Source: Alteriqipengyuania lutimaris | GTDB taxonomy: Bacteria > Pseudomonadota > Alphaproteobacteria > Sphingomonadales > Sphingomonadaceae | DNA length: 64,000 bases | NCBI RefSeq assembly: GCF_003363135.1 | Contig: NZ_QRBB01000001.1 | Span: 2,640,501-2,704,500, forward strand | Reading direction: 5' to 3' | In this document: piece after piece, positions 26,381-34,483 of the stretch | Position numbering within the stretch: position 1 is the stretch's first letter | Layout: every line of letters begins with the position of its first letter | Notes under the pieces: generated by a model | The model's input: the letters and a program-made list of their open reading frames with translations, nothing else | What the model was told of the DNA's origin: nothing | Database searches by the model: none | Translations under genes and position numbers: made by a program

Positions 26381-26433
26381 GGCGGCAAATTTTTCCGCCT
26401 GTGCGCCGGGCGCGCCCGCTCCCCCTCTATAAT
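26381..26433 (+). promoter_or_regulatory. flbT promoter with shared inverted repeat
   Basis: GGCGG-CAAATTTTT-CCGCC (26381-26399) lies between flgE and flbT, upstream of TATAAT at 26428-26433. It is about 38 bases from repeat centre to the flbT -10 and about 50 bases upstream of the flgE start point, so it could serve both directions. A GGGCGCGCCC palindrome (26408-26417) intervenes. Confidence 0.45.
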
Positions 26434-26461
26434 GGCACCATCACATCACAGGGAACGTGCG

Positions 26462-26866
26462 ATGCTTCGCATTACTTTACGCGACGGCGAAAAGGTCGTC
26501 ATCAACGGTGCCGTGCTGCGTTCTTCGGGTCGTGCGGAGATCGTGGTCGAGAACTCGGCCGCGATCCTGCGCGGGCGCGACGTCATGTCTCCCGAGGAGG
26601 CGGATACTCCGGCGAAGCGACTCTATTTCGCATGCATGCTCGCCTATCTCGATCCGGCGAACCTTACCCGGTATCAGGGCCGCATTCTCTCGCTGTTCGA
26701 GGATTTCGTCGGGGCGCTGGAATCGCCCGACGCGAAGGAGCACTGCCTCTCGTTCGCCCGCAACGTCGCCTATTGCGACTTTTATCGCGCGCTGAGCGAT
26801 TGCCGGGCCCTGATCGCCTACGAGACCACGGCCCTGGGCCGGCTCGCGCCCGCCGACGCCGCCTGA
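26462..26866 (+). CDS. flbT: Flagellar biosynthesis regulator FlbT
   Basis: 134 residues from the ATG at 26462 (MLRITLRDGEKVVINGAVLR) with AGGGAA before it. In Caulobacter FlbT binds flagellin mRNA and represses its translation until the hook is finished. Matches include VVENSAAILRGRDVM, ADTPAKRLYFACMLAYLDP and EDFVGALESPDAKEHC. The partner gene flaF, often adjacent, is not seen. It precedes fliI by 11 bases. Confidence 0.93.
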   Translation: MLRITLRDGEKVVINGAVLRSSGRAEIVVENSAAILRGRDVMSPEEADTPAKRLYFACMLAYLDPANLTRYQGRILSLFEDFVGALESPDAKEHCLSFARNVAYCDFYRALSDCRALIAYETTALGRLAPADAA

Positions 26867-26877
26867 CGTCATTTTCA

Positions 26878-28206
26878 ATGCAGACGCTGGCTTCCGCCGC
26901 GCGGGCGATCCGCGCGCTCCCGCCCGATCTTCCCTTCGGTTCGGTTGCAGCCGTCCGCGGCGCGCTGATCGAGGTGGAGGGCCTGCTGGGCGCGGCCCGG
27001 ATAGGCTCGCGGATCGCGATCAAGTGCGACGGCGGCCTCATCGATGCCGAGGTTACCGGGCTCGACCGCGAGACCGCGCATTGCCTGTGCTATAACGAGC
27101 CGCAGGGCATCGCGACGGGCTCGCGTGCCGACCTGCTCCAGGGCCGGTCGGCGCTGCGTCCCACCGCCGATTGGCTGGGCAGGGTCGTGGACGGCCTCGG
27201 CCGCCCGATCGATGGCAAGGGCCCGCTCGCCCCCGGCCCCGTGCCCCGCCCCTTCAAGGCCGATCCGCCTGCCGCCGCCCACCGCGCGCGCGTGGGGCGC
27301 AGGCTCGAGACCGGCGTGCGCGCGCTCGACCTGTTTGCGCCGCTGTGCCAAGGGCAGCGGCTCGGCCTGTTCGCGGGCTCGGGCGTGGGCAAGTCCACCC
27401 TGCTCTCGATGCTGGCGCGCTGGGTGGAGACCGACGTGGCCGTAATCGGCCTGATCGGCGAGCGCGGGCGCGAAGTTCAGGAATTCATCGAGGACGACCT
27501 GGGGCCCGAAGGCCTCGCACGCAGCGTCGTGGTCGTCGCGACCTCCGACTCGCCCGCCCTCATGCGCCGCCAGGCTGCCTGGACCACGCTCGCCATCGCG
27601 GAGCATTTTCGCGACGCCGGGCGCGATGTCATGTGCCTGATGGATTCGGTCACGCGCTTTGCCATGGCGCAGCGCGAGATCGGCCTCGCCAATGGCGAGC
27701 CCCCGGCGACCAAGGGCTACACCCCCACGGTCTTCGCCGAACTGCCGCGCCTGCTCGAACGCGCAGGTCCCGGAGGCCCTGGCCAGGGATCGATCACCGG
27801 CCTGTTCAGCGTGCTGGTCGACGGCGACGATCACGACGAGCCGATTGCCGATGCCGTGCGAGGCATTCTCGACGGGCATATCGTCATGTCGCGCAAGATT
27901 GCCGAGCGGGGGCGCTTCCCCGCGATCGACATTCTCAAGTCGGTCTCACGCATGCTGCCCGACTGCCACGCGGAGGAGGAGAACGCTCTCCGGCTCGCCG
28001 CCCTGACCCACCTCGCCACCTTCGGCGACATGGAAGAGCTCGTCCGGCTGGGCGCGTACGAGGCCGGGGCCGACGCCCGCGTGGACGAGGCCATTCGCCT
28101 CGCGCCGCACATCGAAGAACTGCTGAAGCAGACCAAGAACGACCGCGGATCGGCAGCGCAGGCCTTTGCCCGACTCGCCGAACTGCTGACGGAGGAACCG
28201 CAGTGA
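26878..28206 (+). CDS. fliI: Flagellar export ATPase FliI
   Basis: 442 residues from the ATG at 26878. Walker A is GLFAGSGVGKSTLLSML and Walker B is DVMCLMDSVTRFAMAQREI; GLIGERGREVQEFIEDDLG is the family motif. It energises early steps of substrate export at the base of the flagellum with FliH and FliJ. The frame stays open far upstream, but that part runs through flbT and the minus-strand flgE. It overlaps fliJ by 4 bases (GTGA). Confidence 0.95.
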   Translation: MQTLASAARAIRALPPDLPFGSVAAVRGALIEVEGLLGAARIGSRIAIKCDGGLIDAEVTGLDRETAHCLCYNEPQGIATGSRADLLQGRSALRPTADWLGRVVDGLGRPIDGKGPLAPGPVPRPFKADPPAAAHRARVGRRLETGVRALDLFAPLCQGQRLGLFAGSGVGKSTLLSMLARWVETDVAVIGLIGERGREVQEFIEDDLGPEGLARSVVVVATSDSPALMRRQAAWTTLAIAEHFRDAGRDVMCLMDSVTRFAMAQREIGLANGEPPATKGYTPTVFAELPRLLERAGPGGPGQGSITGLFSVLVDGDDHDEPIADAVRGILDGHIVMSRKIAERGRFPAIDILKSVSRMLPDCHAEEENALRLAALTHLATFGDMEELVRLGAYEAGADARVDEAIRLAPHIEELLKQTKNDRGSAAQAFARLAELLTEEPQ

Positions 28207-28655
28207 AAACCCCATTCGACACCGTCTTGCGCACCCGCCGCCGGGCAATCGACCACATGCGCATCGCGATCCAGGCCGAAGCCACACGCCTGCACGAAAT
28301 CGATTGGCAAAGCCTGGCGCTGGAGCAGGAACTGGCCGACGAGTACAAGGCCTGTGCCGATAGCTGGGCTATCTCTTCCGAGGCATTCCTGCGGCGAAAG
28401 CTGTCAGAGCAAGCGCACCTGAACGCGCAACGGGTCACCGTGTCGGAAGAAGTTTCGCGGCTACGCCGCAAGGCCGTGGCCGCCTATGGCTCGCAGCATG
28501 TCCTCGAAAACGCCGCCGATGCGTTTCGTGCCGTCCAGCGGCGCAGGCAGGCCCGCGCCGAACAGCGCGAGGCAGACGATCTGGGTGCTGCGCGCATGGT
28601 CGCGCCCTCCCATACCAAGGCGGAGCCTGCGCTCCCGCGGCTCGCGGCGCGGTAA
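28203..28655 (+). CDS. fliJ: Flagellar export chaperone FliJ-like protein
   Basis: 150 residues from a GTG at 28203 overlapping the fliI stop. Almost wholly helical and charged, with long coiled-coil stretches (FLRRKLSEQAHLNAQRVTVS, then VSRLRRKAVAAYGSQHVLEN), as expected for the FliJ stalk that sits in the FliI ring. Sequence identity within FliJ is low, so position after fliI is the main argument. Confidence 0.85.
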   Translation: MKTPFDTVLRTRRRAIDHMRIAIQAEATRLHEIDWQSLALEQELADEYKACADSWAISSEAFLRRKLSEQAHLNAQRVTVSEEVSRLRRKAVAAYGSQHVLENAADAFRAVQRRRQARAEQREADDLGAARMVAPSHTKAEPALPRLAAR

Positions 28656-28661
28656 CTCGCC

Positions 28662-29732
28662 ATGCAGACGGCAGGTCTCGAAGCACTCACGCCCCAGGAT
28701 CGGGCACGCGTCATCTATACGCAGGCGCGATCCGCGATGAGCGACCGCCTGTGGCAGGCGGCGATCGGAGGCGCGCAGGACGACGGATCGGGCGGGCAAT
28801 CCCCTTGCCGGCACCATTCCGGAATGCTGCCGATGGGAATGGAGGCCCTGCTGGGCTCGGGTCACGGGGCCGACGCGCTGGCGCAGGCTTTCGACGCATT
28901 TGCCTCGGCAAAGCCTGGCTTCGGGACCGACGCCATCCGCCGCGCCGCTACCGAGCCCGAGACCCGGATCGACGCCATAGTCCCGCCCCTGATCAAGCCG
29001 GGCCTCGGTTTCGATGCGCCCTTCCCCGGCGGCTCCGTATCGAAGGACATCCCCGCGACCGGGCCGCTTGGCGGCCTGAGCGCCAATTCGCGCTTCGCCG
29101 GAACGCTGCAAGCAGCGGCCGAGCGCAGCGGCCTGCCCCCCGCCACCCTCGCCGCCATCGTCGATGCCGAGGCGGCCAAGCGCTCCGACGGCAGCTGGAA
29201 CCTGATGTCGCGCAATCCCCGTTCAAGCGCCGCCGGGCTGGGCCAGTTCCTTTCCGGCACCTGGATCGGCATGGCACAGAAGCCCGGCAACTGGTTGCAC
29301 GACGTGGCGCGCGAGAAAGGCTGGCTCAACGCCAACGGCAAAGTCGCCCCGGCCGCGCGCGGATCGCTGCTCGCGCTGCGCTACGACGCCGATGCCTCGA
29401 TCTACTCGATCGCCGACTATGCCCGATCGAACATCGCCACCATCCGCCGCGCGGGCGTGGAGACGGGCGAGGATCCGCAAGCGCTTGCCCGGGTGGCCTA
29501 TCTCGGCCACCACCTCGGGCCGGGCGATGCGATCCGTTACCTCAAGGGCGGCCTGAGCGAGAGCCGCGCGGCCCACCTCCTCAAGGCGCAGATCGGTTCG
29601 GGACAGGCAGTGCAACGGATCAACCGCATGGGCGATGCCTCGCTTGCCCACCGCGACTGGCTCAACGGGTATATCGCCCGCAAGATCAGGCCGGATCGCT
29701 TCGTCGGGCTCCGGCAGACGAGCAGCATCTAA
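28662..29732 (+). CDS. Flagellum-associated muramidase (lytic transglycosylase-like)
   Basis: 356 residues, 6 bases after fliJ. Residues about 140-230 resemble a soluble lytic transglycosylase fold: AAIVDAEAAKRSDGSWN holds the likely catalytic Glu170, followed by LMSRNPRSSAAGLGQFLSGT and WIGMAQKPGNWL. No signal peptide is apparent, so it is probably exported by the flagellar apparatus to open the wall for the rod, like FlgJ in other bacteria. The N-terminal 130 residues are unassigned and could be the rod-binding part. No separate flgJ is seen in the window. Confidence 0.82.
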   Translation: MQTAGLEALTPQDRARVIYTQARSAMSDRLWQAAIGGAQDDGSGGQSPCRHHSGMLPMGMEALLGSGHGADALAQAFDAFASAKPGFGTDAIRRAATEPETRIDAIVPPLIKPGLGFDAPFPGGSVSKDIPATGPLGGLSANSRFAGTLQAAAERSGLPPATLAAIVDAEAAKRSDGSWNLMSRNPRSSAAGLGQFLSGTWIGMAQKPGNWLHDVAREKGWLNANGKVAPAARGSLLALRYDADASIYSIADYARSNIATIRRAGVETGEDPQALARVAYLGHHLGPGDAIRYLKGGLSESRAAHLLKAQIGSGQAVQRINRMGDASLAHRDWLNGYIARKIRPDRFVGLRQTSSI

Positions 29733-29910
29733 GCCGGTCTCGGGCGCTTCCGCAAATCCCCCAAGCGAAGCATAGGGATATTACGGAAGGGGGCTTCTGT
29801 AGCATTGCTTAAAGTACAATACCCGAAAAGGTCCGAAAGAAGGCGTTTATAGGCCGCGCCCTATCCCCTGTTCAACACGAAGCCAGTTTGAACTGATGGG
29901 GAGAACATCA

Positions 29911-30963
29911 ATGTCAAAAAGTACGGAAGCACTAGAATTCGCCGTCGCAGAAGTCATCGCCAATACTAATCCCGATGGCTCGCGCGGTTCTGCAAGGCAG
30001 CGCGCCAATATCGACCGTGCCTTTTCGAGAATTCTCAAGATCGCCGCTCCGCGTATTCGGCACTTCATTCGACAGTATGGCCTTTCCGCTCATCACGAAG
30101 ACGCCGAGCAGGTCTGCGCTATTGCGGTTCACCGTGCGATCGAAGCCTATGATCCGACCAAGGCGAAGTTCACGACTTTCCTCAACTGGCAGATCCGCGG
30201 CGAACTCCAGAGCTTGCGCTTCCGCCTGATGACCGACCAGCGCCCCTCGGCCCGCAAGGTCGACGCCGTCACCATCACCATCCACGCCGGAACGACCACT
30301 CCGGACGGCGAGGAAACCAGCCTCGAGGCGCTGGTGGAAGACGGAGAGGCGCTGGAACGGACCGAGCAGTCGGCATCGGACCATCTCGCCCGCGAAACCT
30401 GCTCGGCACTGCTCGATGCCTATATCGAGGCCGAGCGCAAGGCTGGCATGGAACAGCTGCGCAAGCGGGCGCGCATGCGCCGTCCGAAGGGCGATATTCG
30501 CGACGCCCGCCCCGATCTTCCGGTGAGCTTCCGCGCGCACCTCGTCGGCCCCGATCCCGAGGAACTCGCCACGCTGAACGCACGGCTCGAACGCGATCGT
30601 GCCATTATCGAGCGCAGCCTGTTCACCGGCGACACCCGCGAAGCGCTGAGCCTTGATACCAGCCTGACGCGCGAGCGGATTCGCCAGATCGTGCGCCGCG
30701 CCAGCAAGCAGATGGCGCGTCTGGTCACCACCGATCCGCGCTTTGCGATGCTTGCCGAGCAGGCCGGTCTGCAGCATGCAGAAGCCCCGGCGAAGCGTCC
30801 GGCGGCACCGCGTGCCCCGGCCGGAATCCTGCCGGCCATGAACCAGCCCCAAAATCGGGCGATCACGGTCTCGGCCCCCGCCGAAGCTCCGATCGACCCC
30901 TCCCGTGCGGTTACCGTTCCGCCTGCGGTCGAGGCCCAGCCGTTCCGTCAGCTTTCCGCCTGA
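29911..30963 (+). CDS. Orphan sigma-70-family factor
   Basis: 350 residues from the ATG at 29911, preceded by GGGGAGA. Region 2 is at about 35-110 (RIRHFIRQYGLSAHHEDAEQ, then HRAIEAYDPTKAKFTTFLNW and QIRGELQSLRF). Region 4 is at about 230-275 (LSLDTSLTRERIRQIVRRAS). A long middle part (about 110-225) and a Pro/Ala-rich tail of 60 residues do not match FliA, RpoH or ECF factors, and a standard region 3 is not evident. It follows the last flagellar gene; a flagellar role is inference. TACAAT at 29815-29820 could be its -10. A 9-bp hairpin follows the stop. Confidence 0.82.
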   Translation: MSKSTEALEFAVAEVIANTNPDGSRGSARQRANIDRAFSRILKIAAPRIRHFIRQYGLSAHHEDAEQVCAIAVHRAIEAYDPTKAKFTTFLNWQIRGELQSLRFRLMTDQRPSARKVDAVTITIHAGTTTPDGEETSLEALVEDGEALERTEQSASDHLARETCSALLDAYIEAERKAGMEQLRKRARMRRPKGDIRDARPDLPVSFRAHLVGPDPEELATLNARLERDRAIIERSLFTGDTREALSLDTSLTRERIRQIVRRASKQMARLVTTDPRFAMLAEQAGLQHAEAPAKRPAAPRAPAGILPAMNQPQNRAITVSAPAEAPIDPSRAVTVPPAVEAQPFRQLSA

Positions 30964-30970
30964 CCGATTT

Positions 30971-30993
30971 GGGGGGAGAGCACATCTCCCCCC
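30971..30993 (+). terminator. GC-rich hairpin after the sigma factor gene
   Basis: Perfect 9-bp stem GGGGGGAGA/TCTCCCCCC with loop GCACA, 8 bases after the stop at 30963. No T-run follows, so termination may be partial or Rho-linked. Confidence 0.5.
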
Positions 30994-31015
30994 GCCAAGC
31001 GCGAGGTGTCGCGGC

Positions 31016-31393
31016 ATGACCTTCCGCAAGGGAGCCTTCGCGCAGGCCGAACTCAAGGCGAAGCAGGGCGGCGCACCGGTCTGGACCTACCTCTGGACCC
31101 AGCCGAGCCCGGCGGCGGACGGGCGCTTCGGCGCGGTCCACGGGATCGATGTCGCGCCCAGCCTCTACAACACGCGCGGCGCGCTCAACGGATCGAGCAA
31201 GGAAGCGAACACGCTTGCCGCCGCGATCGCATCGAGCTGGGCGGCCTTCGCTGCCAATGGCGACCCGAACAACGAACTCGTGCCCGAATGGAAGCCCTAT
31301 TCGCCGCCCGACCGCGCGACGATGATCTTCGCCGACGACCTGCGGGTGGAGAACGATCCGCGCTCGCAGTTCCGTAAATACTGGGGGCGGTGA
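31016..31393 (+). pseudogene. C-terminal remnant of a type B carboxylesterase
   Basis: About 125 residues matching only the end of carboxylesterase/para-nitrobenzyl esterase proteins (normally about 500): APVWTYLWTQPSP, then GAVHGIDVAPSLYNT with the family His, then SSWAAFAANGDPNNELVPEW and TMIFADDLRVENDPRSQF. The nucleophile Ser and acidic residue domains are absent, and the preceding DNA is the sigma-factor gene and its hairpin. It cannot be an active enzyme. The ATG at 31016 may be fortuitous. Confidence 0.75.
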
Positions 31394-31419
31394 CGTCGCG
31401 TGAATTCCGCCCGGTGTCG

Positions 31420-31700
31420 CGGCGCGAGCTTATCCGTCGAAGCCGATCGGTCGTTCGGCCTTCCTGCAGATGCGCGAGGAGGCTGGCGGTGCGTGCCGGC
31501 AGCGAGGCACCCGTCAGCGCCGCGAGCGGAAAGCCAGCGTCGAGCATAACGGCGGGGATCGCCCCGTTGACATTGATGGGAACCGGGTGCCCCGATCGCG
31601 TCGGGCAGGACCTTCTCCACTGTACGCAGCATTGCGATATGATCGCCTTCGGACCCCCGTCCGGACGCAATGGCCAGCAGGCGACGAGCCAATTGCGCGG
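31420..31700 (-). pseudogene. Frameshifted remnant of a citrate synthase/citryl-CoA lyase family gene
   Basis: Two minus-strand frames join into one recognisable C-terminus. The first (about 31692-31591) reads LARRLLAIASGRGSEGDHIA, then MLRTVEKVLPDAIG; after a frameshift near 31590 the second reads PINVNGAIPAVMLDAGFPLA, then LTGASLPARTASLLAHLQEG. The second matches the conserved end of the citrate synthase/citryl-CoA lyase superfamily (N-V-(N/D)-GA-I-A-x-x-L-x-D-x-G-F). The N-terminal two-thirds, with the catalytic His, is gone. It abuts the esterase remnant tail to tail. Confidence 0.6.
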
Positions 31701-31789
31701 GAATTGCGCTCGCCCTGCTGCCTGCGGGCCAGCCATCGGATGAGCCTTTCAGCCGACGTAAAGGTCTCATTAGACCGATCTTAACCATG

Positions 31790-31958
31790 AAATCGCGACG
31801 ACGGCAAGGTTATGCCGGGTTTTGTCGCCGCATGATTATATCATTAAATAATTATTAATTAGCATACTTAATTAGTTAGGTGATCTTTGTTTGTTAAAAT
31901 TGCTTCCATAAATTTGGTTAAAAACAGGTGTCTCTGAACGATTACAGGGACAGCAAGA
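31790..31958. other. AT-rich intergenic stretch before the channel gene
   Basis: The stretch 31830-31930 is strikingly AT-rich (for example ATTAAATAATTATTAATTAG) in an otherwise GC-rich window. It holds many -10-like hexamers, including TTATAT and (on the minus strand) TATAAT at 31840-31835, so it probably carries the promoter of the 31959-40804 cluster. An ftr-like repeat CGGCA-N6-TGCCG is at 31802-31817. The low GC suggests a transfer or rearrangement boundary next to the two gene remnants. Confidence 0.5.
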
Positions 31959-33143
31959 GTGTTATTGTCTGCCATCGGTGTCCTGCTGCTGGCCCTCACG
32001 GTGCTGGATGCGTTACTGACCATCCTTGATGCGAGCGGGCGGAGCTTGTTCTCCACCAAGGCCTATCGCTGTTTCTGGTGGATGTGGCGCCATCTTGCCA
32101 AGCTGCTCCCCGGTGCCATTGCGCAACGTGCCCTGAGCTTGGCCGCACCGCTGATGATCGCCCTGATGATCTCTTTGTGGATCGCGGGCGTCGTCACCGG
32201 TTTTGCGCTGATCTTCTATGGCGGGATGTCGGTCGGCAATCTGATCGAGGGCGGCGGTTCGCAACCGAGCCTTTCCGCTGCGTTCCGCCTGAGCTGGGTG
32301 ACACTTTCGACGATCGGCTTCGTCGAGATCAGCCCGTCGAACATGATGTACTCGGTCGCGGTCGCGCTCGAAGCGCTCTTGGGGAGCGTCGTCCTGACCT
32401 TCTCGATCACCTATTTCCTGAGCGTTCACCGCAGCATTCTTGGATACGATCGCCTCGTCGCGGACCTCCATCATCGGATGGGGGACGACCAGGGCGCCAT
32501 GGCGAGCGTCGCCGACCTTCTCGCGAGGAACGACGTGGCCGGCCTCCAGAGCCTGCTGGAAAGATTGCACGATGGCGTGATCGGCCTTCATCAGGGCCTC
32601 AGCCGCTATCCGATCGTCTATTTCTACCGCCCGCGATCGCTTGAAAGGAGCCTGCCCAGAACGCTGGAGGTTCTCGGCACGCTGGCGGACACCCTGACCT
32701 ATTGCCACCCCGGGTTGCCCCAGTCGCTGCCCGCCCTGCGCGCGCTCAAGAACGGCATGATGGATCTGGTGAGCGACTTGAGCGACGCTTACGTCCCGGT
32801 CCATAAATCGGGCAAGGCAGAGCCGGTTTCCCTGGCCGATTTCGAAGCCGCCGCGAACGGGACCGACTGGACCGCGCCCGCATCGGTCCGCCGCTTCCTC
32901 CACAATTGTCGGACGGCGAACACATTCACCGATCGAAAGTTCGATCCCTCGCAATCATACCGCGATTACGTGGGCTGGCTGCCCGCCCATCGCCGGACAG
33001 AGGCCTTCGTCGCCGCGGTTGCCCACGATCTCGGCTATGAGGAAAACCTGCGCCCCCGCCGGTCGTCCTACCTGCTCGGAGTGCTGAGCAGAGGGCCCAA
33101 ACAGGGCCCGCAATCGCTCCATTACCGAGAAGCCGGCCTATGA
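31959..33143 (+). CDS. Pore-loop ion channel-like membrane protein with altered selectivity filter
   Basis: 394 residues from a GTG at 31959 (AGGGA upstream). Membrane segments at about 1-23, 55-88 and 128-152; between the last two is a pore loop WVTLSTIGFVEISP (Trp113 on). This is the place of the K+ channel filter TxGYGD, but Tyr is Phe121, the second Gly is Val122 and Asp is Glu123. The cytoplasmic C-terminus of about 230 residues is helical and unassigned (HHRMGDDQGAMASVADLLAR). Selectivity for K+ is doubtful. It overlaps the next gene by ATGA and opens the cluster. Confidence 0.8.
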   Translation: MLLSAIGVLLLALTVLDALLTILDASGRSLFSTKAYRCFWWMWRHLAKLLPGAIAQRALSLAAPLMIALMISLWIAGVVTGFALIFYGGMSVGNLIEGGGSQPSLSAAFRLSWVTLSTIGFVEISPSNMMYSVAVALEALLGSVVLTFSITYFLSVHRSILGYDRLVADLHHRMGDDQGAMASVADLLARNDVAGLQSLLERLHDGVIGLHQGLSRYPIVYFYRPRSLERSLPRTLEVLGTLADTLTYCHPGLPQSLPALRALKNGMMDLVSDLSDAYVPVHKSGKAEPVSLADFEAAANGTDWTAPASVRRFLHNCRTANTFTDRKFDPSQSYRDYVGWLPAHRRTEAFVAAVAHDLGYEENLRPRRSSYLLGVLSRGPKQGPQSLHYREAGL

Positions 33144-34483
33144 GAGTGCCGGTCAACTACTCGGCCTGGCTCGGCCGTATGAGGATGCTGATCCACCAGG
33201 CGTTCTGGATATTTCCCATGCTCGCCATCATCGGGGGGATCCTGACGGCGGGCTTCGTGTCGCGGCTGAACGTCACCACCTCCGCAAGCCTGGGCGGGCT
33301 CCTGACAACCGGCGGGCCAGTCGGGGCACGCAACCTCGTTGAAACGGTGGCCTCGACCTCGCTCAATGTCGTGACGATCACCTTCTCGGTGACGATCGTC
33401 GCGCTGCAGGTCGCCGCCGCACAATATTCACCGCGGGTGCCGCGCCAGTTCATCAGGGACCGCGCGACCCAGCTGACGCTCGCGGTCTTCATCTTCACCT
33501 TCGTCTACTGCCTCGCAGTGCTGCGCTCGATCCGCGAGGACACGGTGGTCGTGCCCCAGCTGGCCGTCACCGTCGCATTTTTGCTCGCGATCATCAGCGT
33601 CGCCTCGTTCGTCTATTTCATCCATCACATCGTCCACGCGATCCGGATCGAGCAGATCCTGCGGCTGGTGGAACAGCGCACGGTGTCGGCGTTGCTTTCC
33701 AATTACGAAAGGCGTGAGGCGGACGATCCCGAGCCCGACCTGCTCGACATTCCGGAGCGGGCGGTCCCGGTGCTGGCAAGCTCTTCGGGCATCATCCAGC
33801 GGGTCAATGCGAAGCTGCTGCTGCGCTACGCCACCAAACACGACCTCGTCATCCAGTACGTCTACATGCTCGGCGATCAGGCAGTGAAGGACACCGCGCT
33901 CGCCTGGGTCTGGACGTCCGATCCCGACGGCGAGTTGCCCGACCCCGGAAAAGAGCTGCAACCGCAGATCGCAAAGACGCTGCAGATCGGTCGCGAAAGA
34001 AGCGTCCAGGCGGATGTCGCCTTCGGGCTTACCCAGCTGGTCGACATCGCGCTGCGGGCGGTCTCGACCGCAATCAACGACCCGACGACCGCCTGCGCAT
34101 CGATCCGTTCGGCCGAGATCGTCCTGGTGCAGCTGTGCAAGCACCGGCTGGGCGATCTGCTGCTGCGAGACGACGACGATGTGGTCAGGGTCGCCGTGCC
34201 TCGCCGCGCATTCGAAGCCTATCTCGACATGGTCGTCACCCCGCTGCGACGCACGTGCCCGGCGGATATGGCGGTCATGCTGCGCCTGTCCGAGATGCTG
34301 GCGGATGTCGGCCGCGCGGCGATCGAGAGCGACGAGCAGAGCGACCACGTCGCCCATCACATGGCGCTGGTCGAACGCGCGGTGTGCCGGGCGGTGCAGG
34401 AGGAAGAAGACATCGAGAAGATCCGCCGTGCATCGCAGGCGGTGGACAGAGCCCTGGCCGGCAAACCGCCGAGGCTGTCATGA
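33140..34483 (+). CDS. DUF2254 family membrane protein
   Basis: 447 residues, ATGA overlaps on both sides. Four membrane segments in the first 170 residues (FWIFPMLAIIGGILTAGFVS; SLNVVTITFSVTIVALQVAA; LAVFIFTFVYCLAVLRSI; VAFLLAIISVASFVYFIHHI), with the family motif QYSPRVPRQFIRD, then a large soluble region with LVDIALRAVSTAINDPTTAC. Typical DUF2254 features; function unknown, with mechanosensitive-like membrane roles only guessed. It is co-expressed with the channel-like protein and UPF0182. Confidence 0.88.
   Translation: MRVPVNYSAWLGRMRMLIHQAFWIFPMLAIIGGILTAGFVSRLNVTTSASLGGLLTTGGPVGARNLVETVASTSLNVVTITFSVTIVALQVAAAQYSPRVPRQFIRDRATQLTLAVFIFTFVYCLAVLRSIREDTVVVPQLAVTVAFLLAIISVASFVYFIHHIVHAIRIEQILRLVEQRTVSALLSNYERREADDPEPDLLDIPERAVPVLASSSGIIQRVNAKLLLRYATKHDLVIQYVYMLGDQAVKDTALAWVWTSDPDGELPDPGKELQPQIAKTLQIGRERSVQADVAFGLTQLVDIALRAVSTAINDPTTACASIRSAEIVLVQLCKHRLGDLLLRDDDDVVRVAVPRRAFEAYLDMVVTPLRRTCPADMAVMLRLSEMLADVGRAAIESDEQSDHVAHHMALVERAVCRAVQEEEDIEKIRRASQAVDRALAGKPPRLS

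Noticed and set aside
24925..26877. Long plus-strand open frame continuing upstream of fliI
   Set aside because: It is antisense to flgE and overlaps flbT; only the part from 26878 has FliI motifs. High GC leaves such frames open by chance.
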